From Sediminibacterium sp. KACHI17 (GTDB taxonomy: Bacteria; Bacteroidota; Bacteroidia; Chitinophagales; Chitinophagaceae), in assembly GCF_040362915.1 (NCBI RefSeq), contig NZ_AP029612.1:3072466-3136465 (forward strand): a DNA stretch of 64,000 nucleotides, read 5' to 3'. The position numbers and the translations under genes are program-made. Under the pieces are notes generated by a model. It saw only the letters and a list, made by a program, of their open reading frames with translations, was not told where the DNA came from and searched no databases. Positions 18,455-27,700 of this stretch are shown here, piece after piece (the stretch's first letter is position 1; each line of letters starts with the position of its first letter).

Positions 18455-18484
18455 CACTCTTATTTACAATTTACAAATTTACAA

Positions 18485-18688
18485 ATGGACACACAAATTC
18501 AGGGAACTGTAAAGTTCTTCAACGAGGAAAAAGGTTTTGGTTTTATTAAGCATGATAACTCCAGCAAAGAAACTTTCGTACATGCTAACGGTCTGATCGA
18601 TCAGATCGAAGCAAACGATAAAGTTATCTTCGACGTGCAGGAAGGTCGTAAAGGCCCTAACGCCGTTAATGTTAAGCGTATCAACTAA
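18485..18688 (+). CDS. Cold-shock protein (CspA family)
   Basis: The 67-residue single cold-shock domain binds single-stranded nucleic acid and acts as an RNA chaperone. RNP1 is GFGFIKHD and RNP2 is ETFVHANGL, both with the aromatic residues that contact RNA. The open frame extends upstream to 18398, but those codons do not belong to the fold, and a promoter box at 18447 lies within them, so the ATG at 18485 is chosen. The gene is followed by a very stable terminator and stands alone. Confidence 0.95.
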   Translation: MDTQIQGTVKFFNEEKGFGFIKHDNSSKETFVHANGLIDQIEANDKVIFDVQEGRKGPNAVNVKRIN

Positions 18689-18713
18689 TTCAAGTATACA
18701 TCTTAACCTTATA

Positions 18714-18747
18714 AACCATCCCGCCAACGGCGGGATGGTTTTTTTAT
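18714..18747 (+). terminator. Intrinsic terminator after the cold-shock gene
   Basis: Arms AACCATCCCGCC (18714-18725) and GGCGGGATGGTT (18729-18740) pair over 12 bases around AAC, followed by seven T. Confidence 0.92.
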
Positions 18748-18787
18748 GTATGTACAGGTAGAATGTACATATGCTTCTAGCTTTGGT

Positions 18788-18795
18788 TATATTTG
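18788..18795 (+). promoter_or_regulatory. TAnnTTTG promoter box of the purine nucleoside phosphorylase gene
   Basis: TATATTTG lies 18 bases before the ATG at 18814. It overlaps the TTG codon of the longer open frame and so argues for the downstream start. Confidence 0.55.
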
Positions 18796-18813
18796 CGCCT
18801 TAAATTAACATCT

Positions 18814-19635
18814 ATGTCATTGGTGATGCAACAGTTGCAAGAAACAACAGCTTTTATTCGTGAAAAGGTTTCAGGAACAGCTACGGTCGGTATTATTCTG
18901 GGAAGTGGCTTGGGCAATTTGGCCAATGAGATCATTACCGAGTTTGAAATCGCTTATAATGATATTCCTCATTTTCCTGTGAGTACTGTTGAGGGTCATA
19001 AAGGCAAACTTATTTTCGGAGAGCTCGGAGGTAAAAAAGTTTGGGTAATGGGTGGTCGTTTTCATTTTTATGAAGGATATACCCCAAGCCAGGTTGCGTA
19101 TCCGGTAAGAGTGATGCGAATGCTAGGAGTAGATACTTTGCTACTTTCAAATGCAGCAGGAGGTGTGAATCCGTCATTTAATGTTGGAGATCTGATGATC
19201 ATCAAAGATCATATCAGCTTTTTTACGGTGAATCCCTTATTGGGCAAAAATGAAGATTCGATCGGAACCCGTTTTCCTGATATGAGTGAACCATACAGTA
19301 AGGCATTAATTCATACAGTGAAAGAAATTGCCAAGGCAAATAATATTCAGGTACATGAAGGGGTTTACACAGGTGTTACAGGTCCGACTTTTGAAACAAG
19401 AGCTGAATATAAATTAATAAAAGTGTTGGGGGGTGATGCTGTGGGTATGAGTACCGTACAAGAAACCATTACCGCTGTTCATTGTGGCATGAAGGTCTTT
19501 GCCATGAGTGTGATCACAGATCTTGGTATCCGTGAGGAAGAAAATACGATTACTCATGAAGAAGTATTGCAAGCAGCTACCGATGCGGAACCTAAACTAA
19601 CCCTTTTGTTCAGGGAATTGGTACAAAAACTATGA
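18814..19635 (+). CDS. punA: Purine-nucleoside phosphorylase, trimeric PNP-I type
   Basis: The enzyme cleaves purine (deoxy)nucleosides with phosphate to base plus (deoxy)ribose-1-phosphate in salvage. In the 273-residue protein one sees GIILGSGLG (phosphate loop), PHFPVSTVEGHKGKL, GRFHFYEGY (His of the phosphate site), LLSNAAGGVNP, and the purine-binding GPTFETRAEY...GGDAVGMSTVQE. This is the human-type, guanosine/inosine-specific class rather than DeoD. The frame is open from a TTG at 18793, but the ATG at 18814 is more likely. Confidence 0.93.
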   Translation: MSLVMQQLQETTAFIREKVSGTATVGIILGSGLGNLANEIITEFEIAYNDIPHFPVSTVEGHKGKLIFGELGGKKVWVMGGRFHFYEGYTPSQVAYPVRVMRMLGVDTLLLSNAAGGVNPSFNVGDLMIIKDHISFFTVNPLLGKNEDSIGTRFPDMSEPYSKALIHTVKEIAKANNIQVHEGVYTGVTGPTFETRAEYKLIKVLGGDAVGMSTVQETITAVHCGMKVFAMSVITDLGIREEENTITHEEVLQAATDAEPKLTLLFRELVQKL

Positions 19636-19714
19636 TCCCGACTTCCCATTTATTTGATAGTTTTAACTTACCTGCAAGAAAGCTTTACCCTTATTTTGCA
19701 GTACATTCCACCAC

Positions 19715-21760
19715 ATGCGTTTAGCTAAAAGACCTTTTCTTGGTTTACTGTTCTTACTCATGGGCTATGTGCTACATGCTCAGACAGGTCCTTTTCGTAC
19801 TCGTAATTTTGGAGGTCAATCAGGAAGTCAAAACAATTCCATTAGCTATGACCGTAACGGCAGACCTGTTCGGAGTACACCCGGTAGTGATTCTTTGAAA
19901 ACCCGTAATAGTTTAGCTGATTCTATCACTATTTTCTATCGCTATTTTGATTCTACACGTAATCGAACGATCGACTCATCCATTAATGATTTTTATACCC
20001 GCTTCCCACTTCCATATCAATATCATTCTTTAGGAAATTATGGAACTGCGGCTCAACCACTTTTATTTACTCCCTACATGCGCCCGGGTTTTGATGCAGG
20101 GTTTCATGCTTATGATATCTATCAATTTACCATTCAACAAACAAAATTCTATCAAACCACCCGTCCATACACAGAGCTGGCTTATTTGTTAGGTAGTAAG
20201 GCAGAACAACTGATCAATGTACTGCACACACAAAATCGAAAGGATAATTTCAACTTTTCATTGGAATACCGTTTTAGCAATGCTCCGGGTAATGTGAAGA
20301 ACCAAAATGCAAGTCATAATAATTTCAGGTTCACTTCGCAATACAGATCTCCAAATAGAAAGTATGGTTTATTCTTCATTCTTCTTTCCAATAAAGCAGC
20401 TTCTTCTGAGAATGGAGGTTTACAAAATGTCAAAAGACTGGATAGTTTATCATTGAACGACCCTTATGAGTTGGAGACAAGGCTTGGAAGATCTGGTGCT
20501 GCAAGTCGAAATCCTTTTAATACAGGCGTAAATACCGGTAATATTTATAAAGAGTCAACTATCCTGATCAGGCATTTCTATGATTTTGGTAAAAAAGATT
20601 CTGTGGTAACCGATTCGACTTCGTACAAGATCTTTTATCCAAGATTTCGTCTTGAACATACGCTTCGTTATTCAACCAATAGCTATCAGTTCATAGACAA
20701 TGCTGTTGATTCTTTTCTATATGAACGATACTTCAATCGTTTGGTCCGCAACCGTGTAAACATTAGCTATAACGATCGTTGGACAAATATTACCAATCAA
20801 TTCAGCATGCTGACATTCCCGGATAAGAATAACCAAAGTCAGTTCATCAAAGCGGGAATTGCATTACAAAACCTCAGTGGCAGATTTGACTCAGTACTGA
20901 GAAAGAATGCCTATAACATATATGCATTGGGTGAGTATCGTAATCGTACCCGAAATCAGGTTTGGGATATTGAAGCAAGAGGTGAGTTGTATTTGAATGG
21001 GTTCAATGCCGGAGATTATGAAGCATGGATCAGTATGAAAAGATTACTGGGAAAGAAAGCAGGCTATTTGAATGTAGGTTTTCATAATGTCAACCGTTCT
21101 CCGTCATTTCTGTTTGATCCTTTGAGCCGTTTCCCAATTAATAATCGTACCAATTTCGGGAAGGAAAATACCATACATCTTTTTTTGAATTATGAGAATC
21201 CAAAAAATGGACTAAGAGTTTCAGGTAACTATTATGTCATGAATAACTATATCTATTTTGATAGTTTTTTTCATGCTAAACAAGAAGCTACATTATTCAA
21301 TGTATTCCATGTAAGCCTTGAGAAAAGATTCAAATTAGCTCGATACTGGAATTGGTATACAGAAGTTCATGTACAACAAAAGACAGGTCAGTCTCCTGTC
21401 AATATACCTTCTCTACTCACGCGTAATCGAATTGCATTTGAAGGCAACTTTTTTACCAATTTATTTTTATCTACCGGATTAGAGATCCGTTACCATACTG
21501 CTTATAAAGCAGATGGATATTCTCCTTTTGTAGGCCGTTATTTTTATCAGAATACAGAAACTATTTCTAATCGCCCCGATATCAACTTATTCCTTCATTT
21601 CAGGATTAAAAGTTTCAAAGGATTTGTTCGCTTTGAAAACCTCAATACGCTGAACACAGCTAAAGGCTTCGAATTCAGTAAGTTGAACATGGTGTCATCG
21701 CTGTATCCATCTTTAGGGCTTTGGACAAGGGTGGGCATTTGGTGGAACTTTATCAACTAG
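19715..21760 (+). CDS. Putative porin, large outer-membrane beta-barrel
   Basis: The 681-residue protein has a signal peptide (LGLLFLLMGYVLHAQ) and a long beta-strand-rich body with repeated aromatic-ended strands. Examples are FNFSLEYRFSNAPG, NFRFTSQYRSPNRKYGLFFIL and LFLNYENPKNGLRVSGNYYV. The C-terminus ends in alternating hydrophobic residues (LGLWTRVGIWWNFIN). This is the profile of the Bacteroidota 'putative porin' family (Pfam PF14121 as I recall it). The solute is unknown. It lies upstream of the metal-handling genes on the same strand but has its own spacing, so membership of that group is uncertain. Confidence 0.8.
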   Translation: MRLAKRPFLGLLFLLMGYVLHAQTGPFRTRNFGGQSGSQNNSISYDRNGRPVRSTPGSDSLKTRNSLADSITIFYRYFDSTRNRTIDSSINDFYTRFPLPYQYHSLGNYGTAAQPLLFTPYMRPGFDAGFHAYDIYQFTIQQTKFYQTTRPYTELAYLLGSKAEQLINVLHTQNRKDNFNFSLEYRFSNAPGNVKNQNASHNNFRFTSQYRSPNRKYGLFFILLSNKAASSENGGLQNVKRLDSLSLNDPYELETRLGRSGAASRNPFNTGVNTGNIYKESTILIRHFYDFGKKDSVVTDSTSYKIFYPRFRLEHTLRYSTNSYQFIDNAVDSFLYERYFNRLVRNRVNISYNDRWTNITNQFSMLTFPDKNNQSQFIKAGIALQNLSGRFDSVLRKNAYNIYALGEYRNRTRNQVWDIEARGELYLNGFNAGDYEAWISMKRLLGKKAGYLNVGFHNVNRSPSFLFDPLSRFPINNRTNFGKENTIHLFLNYENPKNGLRVSGNYYVMNNYIYFDSFFHAKQEATLFNVFHVSLEKRFKLARYWNWYTEVHVQQKTGQSPVNIPSLLTRNRIAFEGNFFTNLFLSTGLEIRYHTAYKADGYSPFVGRYFYQNTETISNRPDINLFLHFRIKSFKGFVRFENLNTLNTAKGFEFSKLNMVSSLYPSLGLWTRVGIWWNFIN

Positions 21761-21801
21761 GCTTTTAACAAAAAAATTGTCCATATTACCTCCTGCTGGC
21801 T

Positions 21802-21809
21802 TAATTTTG
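21802..21809 (+). promoter_or_regulatory. TAnnTTTG promoter box heading the metal-handling genes
   Basis: TAATTTTG lies seven bases before the ATG at 21817, so the first gene of the block would have a leader of only a few bases. Confidence 0.5.
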
Positions 21810-21816
21810 TAGTGTC

Positions 21817-22209
21817 ATGAAAAGGATACTCACTACAATCATTGCACTTATCTATTTCACTGTAAGCAGTGGGATGGTAATGAGTGTACATTATTGTATG
21901 GGTAAGATCAGCGATGTTCAGGTGAACCAAGTTCCTGAAGATCGATGTATCTGTGGGATGTCTAAAAAAGAGACTTCATCAAAGGGTTGTTGTAAGACTG
22001 AATTCCAGATGGTGAAGTTGGCGGATATTCACAAAGCTTCTTATGCATCCTACGACATCCAAACGCCTGTGGCATTACTGACTCGTTCCCTGAGTTTATT
22101 GGATGCTCCTATCTTATTGGTTACGGAAAAAGTATACGCAGATATTCATGGTCCGCCATTGTTATCTGAACAGGATACTTATCTTCTCAATTGTGTTTTC
22201 AGAATCTGA
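21817..22209 (+). CDS. HYC_CC_PP family exported protein
   Basis: The 130-residue protein shows the three signatures that give this Bacteroidota family its name: HYC at residues 25-27, a CC pair at 58-59 (preceded by C44 and C46), and GPP at 112-114, with a further cysteine near the C-terminus. A hydrophobic N-terminal segment (ILTTIIALIYFTVSSGMVMS) serves as signal or anchor, putting the HYC motif just outside the membrane. The His/Cys spacing suggests metal binding. No activity is known to me. It is the first of seven same-strand genes ending with a CzcA/CzcB pump, which supports a role in metal resistance. Confidence 0.85.
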   Translation: MKRILTTIIALIYFTVSSGMVMSVHYCMGKISDVQVNQVPEDRCICGMSKKETSSKGCCKTEFQMVKLADIHKASYASYDIQTPVALLTRSLSLLDAPILLVTEKVYADIHGPPLLSEQDTYLLNCVFRI

Positions 22210-22304
22210 TACCATTTACTGGTATAAAGTCATGCTGATCAGGGATTAGCATACGCTTCTATTTATTCATTATAACAGATTCAAATCATTCAAACTTTAT
22301 TGTC

Positions 22305-22772
22305 ATGAAAACACAATCTATATTTCTAACTGTATTATTTACTTGTATTTCCTTTTTTACGATCGCGCAAACCAAATCTCCGGCTCTTAAATCAGAAGAG
22401 ATCAAAGTTTGGGGCAATTGCGGTATGTGTAAATCAACCATTGAAAAAGCTGCTAAGTCTGGCGGAGCTGCATTTGCATTATGGAATGAGGACACCAAGA
22501 TCCTGAAAGTAAAGTATGCTGCTTCAAAAACGTCTAATGCAAAAATTCAAGAAAAGATCGCTGCTTCAGGATATGATACAAAAGACCTTACTGCAAGCAA
22601 TGATGCATACAATAACCTCCATGAGTGCTGTAAATATGAGCGCAAGGGTAATGCGGAAAATGTGAAGCATGATAAAGCTTGTTGCAACGACAAGGAATGC
22701 AAGCCTGGTAAAGAATGCTGCACTGATAAATGCGCAAAAGATAGCAAGGATTGCTGCGCTAAAACCAAATAA
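22305..22772 (+). CDS. Exported HMA-domain protein with cysteine-rich metallothionein-like tail
   Basis: The 155-residue protein has a signal peptide ending near residue 21, then a heavy-metal-associated domain with the metal site CGMC (C39, C42) and a ferredoxin-like ending (IQEKIAASGYDTKDL). The last 48 residues carry ten cysteines (108, 109, 126, 127, 132, 138, 139, 143, 150, 151), mostly as CC pairs among lysines. A usual HMA chaperone is about 70 residues without such a tail. The combination suggests a periplasmic metal buffer or chaperone feeding the pump encoded downstream. Which metal is bound cannot be read from sequence. Confidence 0.88.
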   Translation: MKTQSIFLTVLFTCISFFTIAQTKSPALKSEEIKVWGNCGMCKSTIEKAAKSGGAAFALWNEDTKILKVKYAASKTSNAKIQEKIAASGYDTKDLTASNDAYNNLHECCKYERKGNAENVKHDKACCNDKECKPGKECCTDKCAKDSKDCCAKTK

Positions 22773-22797
22773 CCAAAGTTAATATTTTCATCAGTTG

Positions 22798-22830
22798 AGA
22801 TATGTCATTACATATGGTAGTGACATATCT
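22798..22830 (+). terminator. Hairpin between the two HMA genes
   Basis: AGATATGTCA (22798-22807) and TGACATATCT (22821-22830) are perfect inverted repeats around 13 bases. No strong T-run follows, so it may attenuate, or protect the upstream RNA end, rather than terminate fully. Confidence 0.5.
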
Positions 22831-22856
22831 TATGTATTTCTAAACTTAATTTTAAT

Positions 22857-23366
22857 ATGAAAAAGATCTTCTTTTTACTATTTATATCTTTTGGATTACT
22901 CGCTAATGCTCAGATCAAAAAAGCAGACCTGCGTGCGAGCGGACTTACCTGTGCTATGTGTTCAAAGGCAGTATACAAGTCTTTATCTTCCATTGCCTTT
23001 GTTGAGAAAGTAAATGTTGATATTCAAAAATCAACCTATGAGATTGTTTTTAAATCCGGAATGGGTGTTGATTTCGATGCGTTGAGTCGTGCAGTAGTGG
23101 ATGCAGGATTTTCTGTTGCACAATTACAAGTTACTTCAGTATTCAATGGGGTCAAAGCCAAAAAGGGGGCTCAAATTGAATTAGATGGCAAAACCATTCA
23201 ATTCATCAATGCCAATGATCAGTTATTGAATGGCGAAAAGACCTTTAGCATCGTTGATAAGAATTTCGTTTCTGCAAAAGAATTTAAAAAATACAGTGCC
23301 TCAGCAGGTAAAACCTATGAATCTGGTTTCGTAGAAGGGAAGCGTGTATACCATGCCATTTTGTAA
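22857..23366 (+). CDS. Exported HMA-domain protein
   Basis: The 169-residue protein starts with a signal peptide (KKIFFLLFISFGLLANAQ), followed immediately by an HMA domain: ADLRASGLTCAMCSKAVYKSL with C32 and C35 as metal ligands, VEKVNVDIQKSTYEIVFK, and DFDALSRAVVDAGFSVAQL. The C-terminal 75 residues form an unrecognised beta-rich extension. It lacks the cysteine tail of its neighbour. A periplasmic metal carrier is the likely role. It is followed by the barrel gene after 27 bases. Confidence 0.88.
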   Translation: MKKIFFLLFISFGLLANAQIKKADLRASGLTCAMCSKAVYKSLSSIAFVEKVNVDIQKSTYEIVFKSGMGVDFDALSRAVVDAGFSVAQLQVTSVFNGVKAKKGAQIELDGKTIQFINANDQLLNGEKTFSIVDKNFVSAKEFKKYSASAGKTYESGFVEGKRVYHAIL

Positions 23367-23393
23367 TTGATTTCTACATCTTTAAATTCTTTT

Positions 23394-24206
23394 ATGAAGC
23401 AAATATTTATTGCTGCAGGGCTTTTATTATCTAGTTATTTACCTGCTCAGGAATTGTATGTATTTACTGAACCGGCCAGTAATATGCCGGCAAAATCGAT
23501 CGGTGTTAAACAATCAGCAAAGTGGTTGAACAATCAAATGTCTGGCAGAACCGAGAGCAGACATACTTCCGAGATCATGTTTGGTGTCAACAAAAACCTG
23601 ATGGTCCACGGGGCAGTCACATTCTCTGATATGTACAGTAGTAATATGAGGGCGGAAAGCTATCGAGCCTATGCCAAGTATCGGTTCATCACTATTGATG
23701 GCATGTATAGTCATTTCAGAATGGCTGCTTTTGCGGAAGCATCTAAAAGCCGTAATAAGCCACACTATGATGAATTAAGTCTGGAAGGAGACCAAACTGG
23801 CGTACAGGCAGGTGTCATTGCTACTCAGCTCTTGCATAAGTTAGCGATATCAACCACATTAAGTCTGACAGAATCTTTACAGGAAGGAAGAAGTGCTCCC
23901 GGTCCAAAGCCGGTTCCATACAGGGCTTTTAATTATTCATTATCGGCGGGATACTTATTATTCCCTAAGAAGTATACCAGCTATGAACAGACCAATTTAA
24001 ATCTCTATGTAGAATTGCTGGGTCAGCGTACCTATGATAAGAAAAGATATTTCGTAGATCTCGCGCCTGCTGCACAGTTGATCTTTAACAGTCAGGCTAA
24101 GCTCAACCTGGGATATCGGTTTCAGTTAGGAAGTGATATGATGCGTATGGCAGATAGAAGCTGGTTGGTCAGTTTTGAATGGCTTTTCCTGAATGCCTTT
24201 AAATAG
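23394..24206 (+). CDS. Probable outer-membrane beta-barrel protein of the metal locus
   Basis: The start at 23394 (MKQIFIAAGLLLSSYLPAQ) gives a clean signal peptide; the frame is open nine codons further up. The mature 250 residues contain amphipathic strands (EIMFGVNKNLMVHGAVTFSDMY, YRAYAKYRFITIDGMYSHFRMAAFAEAS, FNYSLSAGYLLF, LNLGYRFQLGSDM) and end with WLVSFEWLFLNAFK. There is no recognised family or metal-binding motif. Position between HMA genes and the efflux pump suggests a part in the same pathway. An outer-membrane pore or sensor is conceivable but not shown. Confidence 0.68.
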   Translation: MKQIFIAAGLLLSSYLPAQELYVFTEPASNMPAKSIGVKQSAKWLNNQMSGRTESRHTSEIMFGVNKNLMVHGAVTFSDMYSSNMRAESYRAYAKYRFITIDGMYSHFRMAAFAEASKSRNKPHYDELSLEGDQTGVQAGVIATQLLHKLAISTTLSLTESLQEGRSAPGPKPVPYRAFNYSLSAGYLLFPKKYTSYEQTNLNLYVELLGQRTYDKKRYFVDLAPAAQLIFNSQAKLNLGYRFQLGSDMMRMADRSWLVSFEWLFLNAFK

Positions 24207-24253
24207 TCGTCAAAATGTTTATAATGGCTACCGGATTTATGTAACTTTACAAG

Positions 24254-24637
24254 GTGCGTAAAACGGTAGCCATATTATTTACTGCCATCTACCTCTTTGG
24301 TGCAACTGAAGCCAGTCAACTGCTGAAAATACCGGTACTGGTGCAACATTACTATGAACATAAGGCCGGAAATTCATCAGTAACACTGTATGCTTTTTTA
24401 CAGATGCATTATCTGGGTAATGATAATGATGATAGTGATAATACCAGAGATCAGTCATTACCTTTCAAGACGATGGATGATTGTTGCTTTTTTGCTTCCA
24501 ATACATTACCTCCACAAAAATTACAACTCATTCTTATTGATGAGAATGATGTCATACAAAAGTTTGCATTATTGAATGATGCATCCAGATTTTTTCTCTC
24601 TCCCGAAGATATCTTTCAGCCCCCGCGGTCATGTTAA
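24254..24637 (+). CDS. Small exported protein preceding the CzcA-type pump
   Basis: The 127-residue protein appears to start at GTG (24254); the nearest upstream ATG is followed directly by a stop. An N-terminal hydrophobic segment (VAILFTAIYLFGATEASQ) acts as signal. The following QLLKIPVLVQHYYEHK and FLQMHYLGNDNDDSDN contain clustered His, Glu and Asp that could bind cations, and a CC pair lies near residue 78. Similar small proteins commonly precede CzcA genes in Bacteroidota, as I recall, but I know no assigned function. Spacing to the pump gene is 120 bases. Confidence 0.7.
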   Translation: MRKTVAILFTAIYLFGATEASQLLKIPVLVQHYYEHKAGNSSVTLYAFLQMHYLGNDNDDSDNTRDQSLPFKTMDDCCFFASNTLPPQKLQLILIDENDVIQKFALLNDASRFFLSPEDIFQPPRSC

Positions 24638-24757
24638 GTTTTTAATGTTCGATGTCTTTTGACAAAACAAAGGAAATAAATTGCTTTTTACCGATAGCGA
24701 TCTCTATTCTATTGGGATAAGCGTATCTTAAATGAATCAGAAGTTAAAATCAAGCGC

Positions 24758-27700
24758 ATGTTAAATGCCATAATTCATTTTTCCGTCAGGAATAAACTGA
24801 TCGTTGGGTTGATGGTCTTTGCACTCATTATTGTGGGTGTGATAGAAACGACCAAACTTCCTATTGATGCAGTTCCGGATATTACAAATAATCAGGTGCT
24901 GGTAATTACTACTGCTCCCAGTTTAGGAGCACCAGACGTGGAAAGGTTTATTACTGTACCTATTGAACAAGCTACTCGTAATATACCCGGCATATTAGAA
25001 CAACGCAGTTTCTCAAGATTTGGTTTGAGTTTGGTCACCATCGTATTTAATGATGAAACAGATGTTTATTGGGCAAGAACCCAGGTCAGTGAAAAATTGA
25101 CACAGGTTCGTCAACAGATCCCTGAAGGGATGGGTACACCAGAATTGGGGCCTGTGAGTACAGGATTAGGGGAGGTGTTTCAGTACGTGGTCAGACCTAA
25201 ACCAGGTTATGAAGAAAAGTTCTCACAAGCAGAACTCAGAACTATTCAGGATTGGATCATTCGTAAACAGTTGCTGTCAACAGAAGGGGTTGCAGATGTC
25301 AGCAGTTTCGGTGGTCAATTAAAACAATACGAAGTAGCTGTGCGAACAGATAAACTCCGTAGCCTGGGCGTATCGATCAGTGATGTATACAATGCACTCC
25401 AAAGCAATAACCAGAATACCGGAGGAGCTTATATCGAAAAAGGCCCAACAGTATTATTTATTCGTACAGAAGGATTGACCAAAACTTTAGACGATATACA
25501 GCATATCGTTGTAAAAAGAGTTAATGGGATTCCCGTCTTGATAAGAGATGTGGCAGAAGTAAAATTCGGATCAGCTACACGTTATGGAGCTCTTGCCTAT
25601 AACAATGAGGGTGAAGTAGCAGGTGCTGTTGTTATGATGTTGAAAGGGGAGAATAGCAACAAGGTCATTAAAAATATTAAGGCGAAAATCAAACAAATAG
25701 AGCTGACACTTCCCGAAGGAGTGATCATTGATCCTTTTTTGGATCGAACCAAAATGGTTGATCATGCAATCGGAACTGTTGAGACCAACTTGTTGGAAGG
25801 AGCGCTGATCGTTGTATTTGTCTTGGTTTTGTTTCTTGGAAACTTTAGAGCGGGTTTTATTGTAGCTACCGTGATCCCTCTTTCTATGTTGTTCGCCATT
25901 ATCATGATGAATGCTTTTGGCGTAAGTGGTAACCTGATGAGCTTGGGGGCACTCGATTTTGGACTACTTGTTGATGGTGCTGTGATTATCGTAGAAGCAG
26001 TGATGCACAAGATGTCTAAATTGAATGGTGTCACCATGGGCACTAAATTGAGTAAAGAACAAATGGATCGGAGTGTAGAAGAATCCAGTGGTAAGATGAT
26101 GAATGCGGCTGTCTTCGGACAGATCATTATCCTCATAGTATATCTACCAATTCTTTCACTGGAAGGCATTGAAGGAAAAATGTTCAAGCCGATGGCTCAA
26201 ACAGTTTCTTTTGCTATTATAGGTGCTTTTATTCTTTCGCTGACTTATGTACCTATGATGAGTGCTTTCTTTTTAAGTAGGAAGCAGGGACATAAAGAGA
26301 ATATTTCAGATCGAATGATGCAACGACTGCAGCAATGGTACAAACCGTTACTACAACGTTCCATGAAAGCTCCGGGTATTATCATTGGATCCGCCGTTGT
26401 GTTATTTGCTGCAGCAATTCTGATCTTATCCTCGTTAGGTGGAGAGTTCATACCTAAACTGGAGGAGGGTGATTTCGCTGTTGAAACAAGGGTACTTACG
26501 GGCTCTTCATTAACAACCACATTACAAGAAAGTCAAAAAGCAGTAAAGATTTTGCTGAAGGAGTTTCCTGAGGTAGAAAAAATTGTAACAAAAGTAGGAA
26601 CAGGCGAAATACCTTCCGATCCGATGCCGATTGAATCAGCAGATATGATCGTGGTATTAAAAGAGAAGAAAGAATGGACCAGTGCTAAGACATTTGATGA
26701 ACTCGCAGAAAAAATGGGAGAACGTGTTTCGTCCGTTCCAGGTGTCACCACCGGTTTCCAATACCCGGTACAAATGCGATTTAATGAATTGATGACAGGC
26801 GCCAGACAAGATGTGGTTTGTAAGATATTCGGAGATGATCTGGATAGCCTTGCGAAGCATGCATCTGTCATTGGGGAAGTCATTGGAACGGTCGAGGGAG
26901 CAAAAGACTTGTTCATTGAAACAGTAACTGGTATTCCTCAATTGATCATTTCCTACAATCGGGAAGCCATTGCACGATATGGAGCCAATATTGCAGATGT
27001 TAATCGAACAGTACAAGCGGCTTATGCAGGAAGTGTTGCCGGACAGGTCTTTGAGAACGACAGACGTTTCGATCTGGTCATTCGATTGGATGAAGCACAG
27101 CGTAATTATGCTGATCAAATCGGCGACTTGTTAGTGGGCTTGCCTGATGGAAAACAAGTGCCGCTCAATTTGCTTGCGGATGTTTCTATTCAAGAGGGGC
27201 CTTATCAGATTCAAAGAGAAGATGCACAAAGAAGAATTACCATTGGTTTCAATGTAAGAGGACGTGATGTGCAGTCCATAGTTGAAGAGCTGCAAAATAA
27301 GGTCAAAGCACGTGTACAGTTACCTGCAGGTTATTATGTTACATATGGCGGACAATTTGAAAACCTGCAAGAAGCTACAAAACGTTTGTCGATTGCAGTG
27401 CCTGCTGCTTTGTTATTGATTTTTGTGATGTTATTTTTTGCATTCAGAAAATTCAAGTATTGCTTATTGATCTTTTCAGCGATTCCATTATCAGCCATTG
27501 GAGGTGTATTTGCATTATGGATACGTGATATGCCGTTTAGTATTTCTGCAGGCATAGGATTTATTGCATTATTCGGAGTTGCTGTATTGAATGGCATCGT
27601 ATTGATCACCGAAATGAACAGATTAAAAGATGAGAATAATATGTCATCGATCAATGATGTCATTGCACTGGCTACTGAAACCAGATTGCGCCCTGTTTTG

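Noticed and set aside
26657..27118. Antisense frames inside the CzcA gene
   Set aside because: They mirror the coding strand of a well conserved pump and have no domain, promoter box or ribosome-binding sequence of their own.
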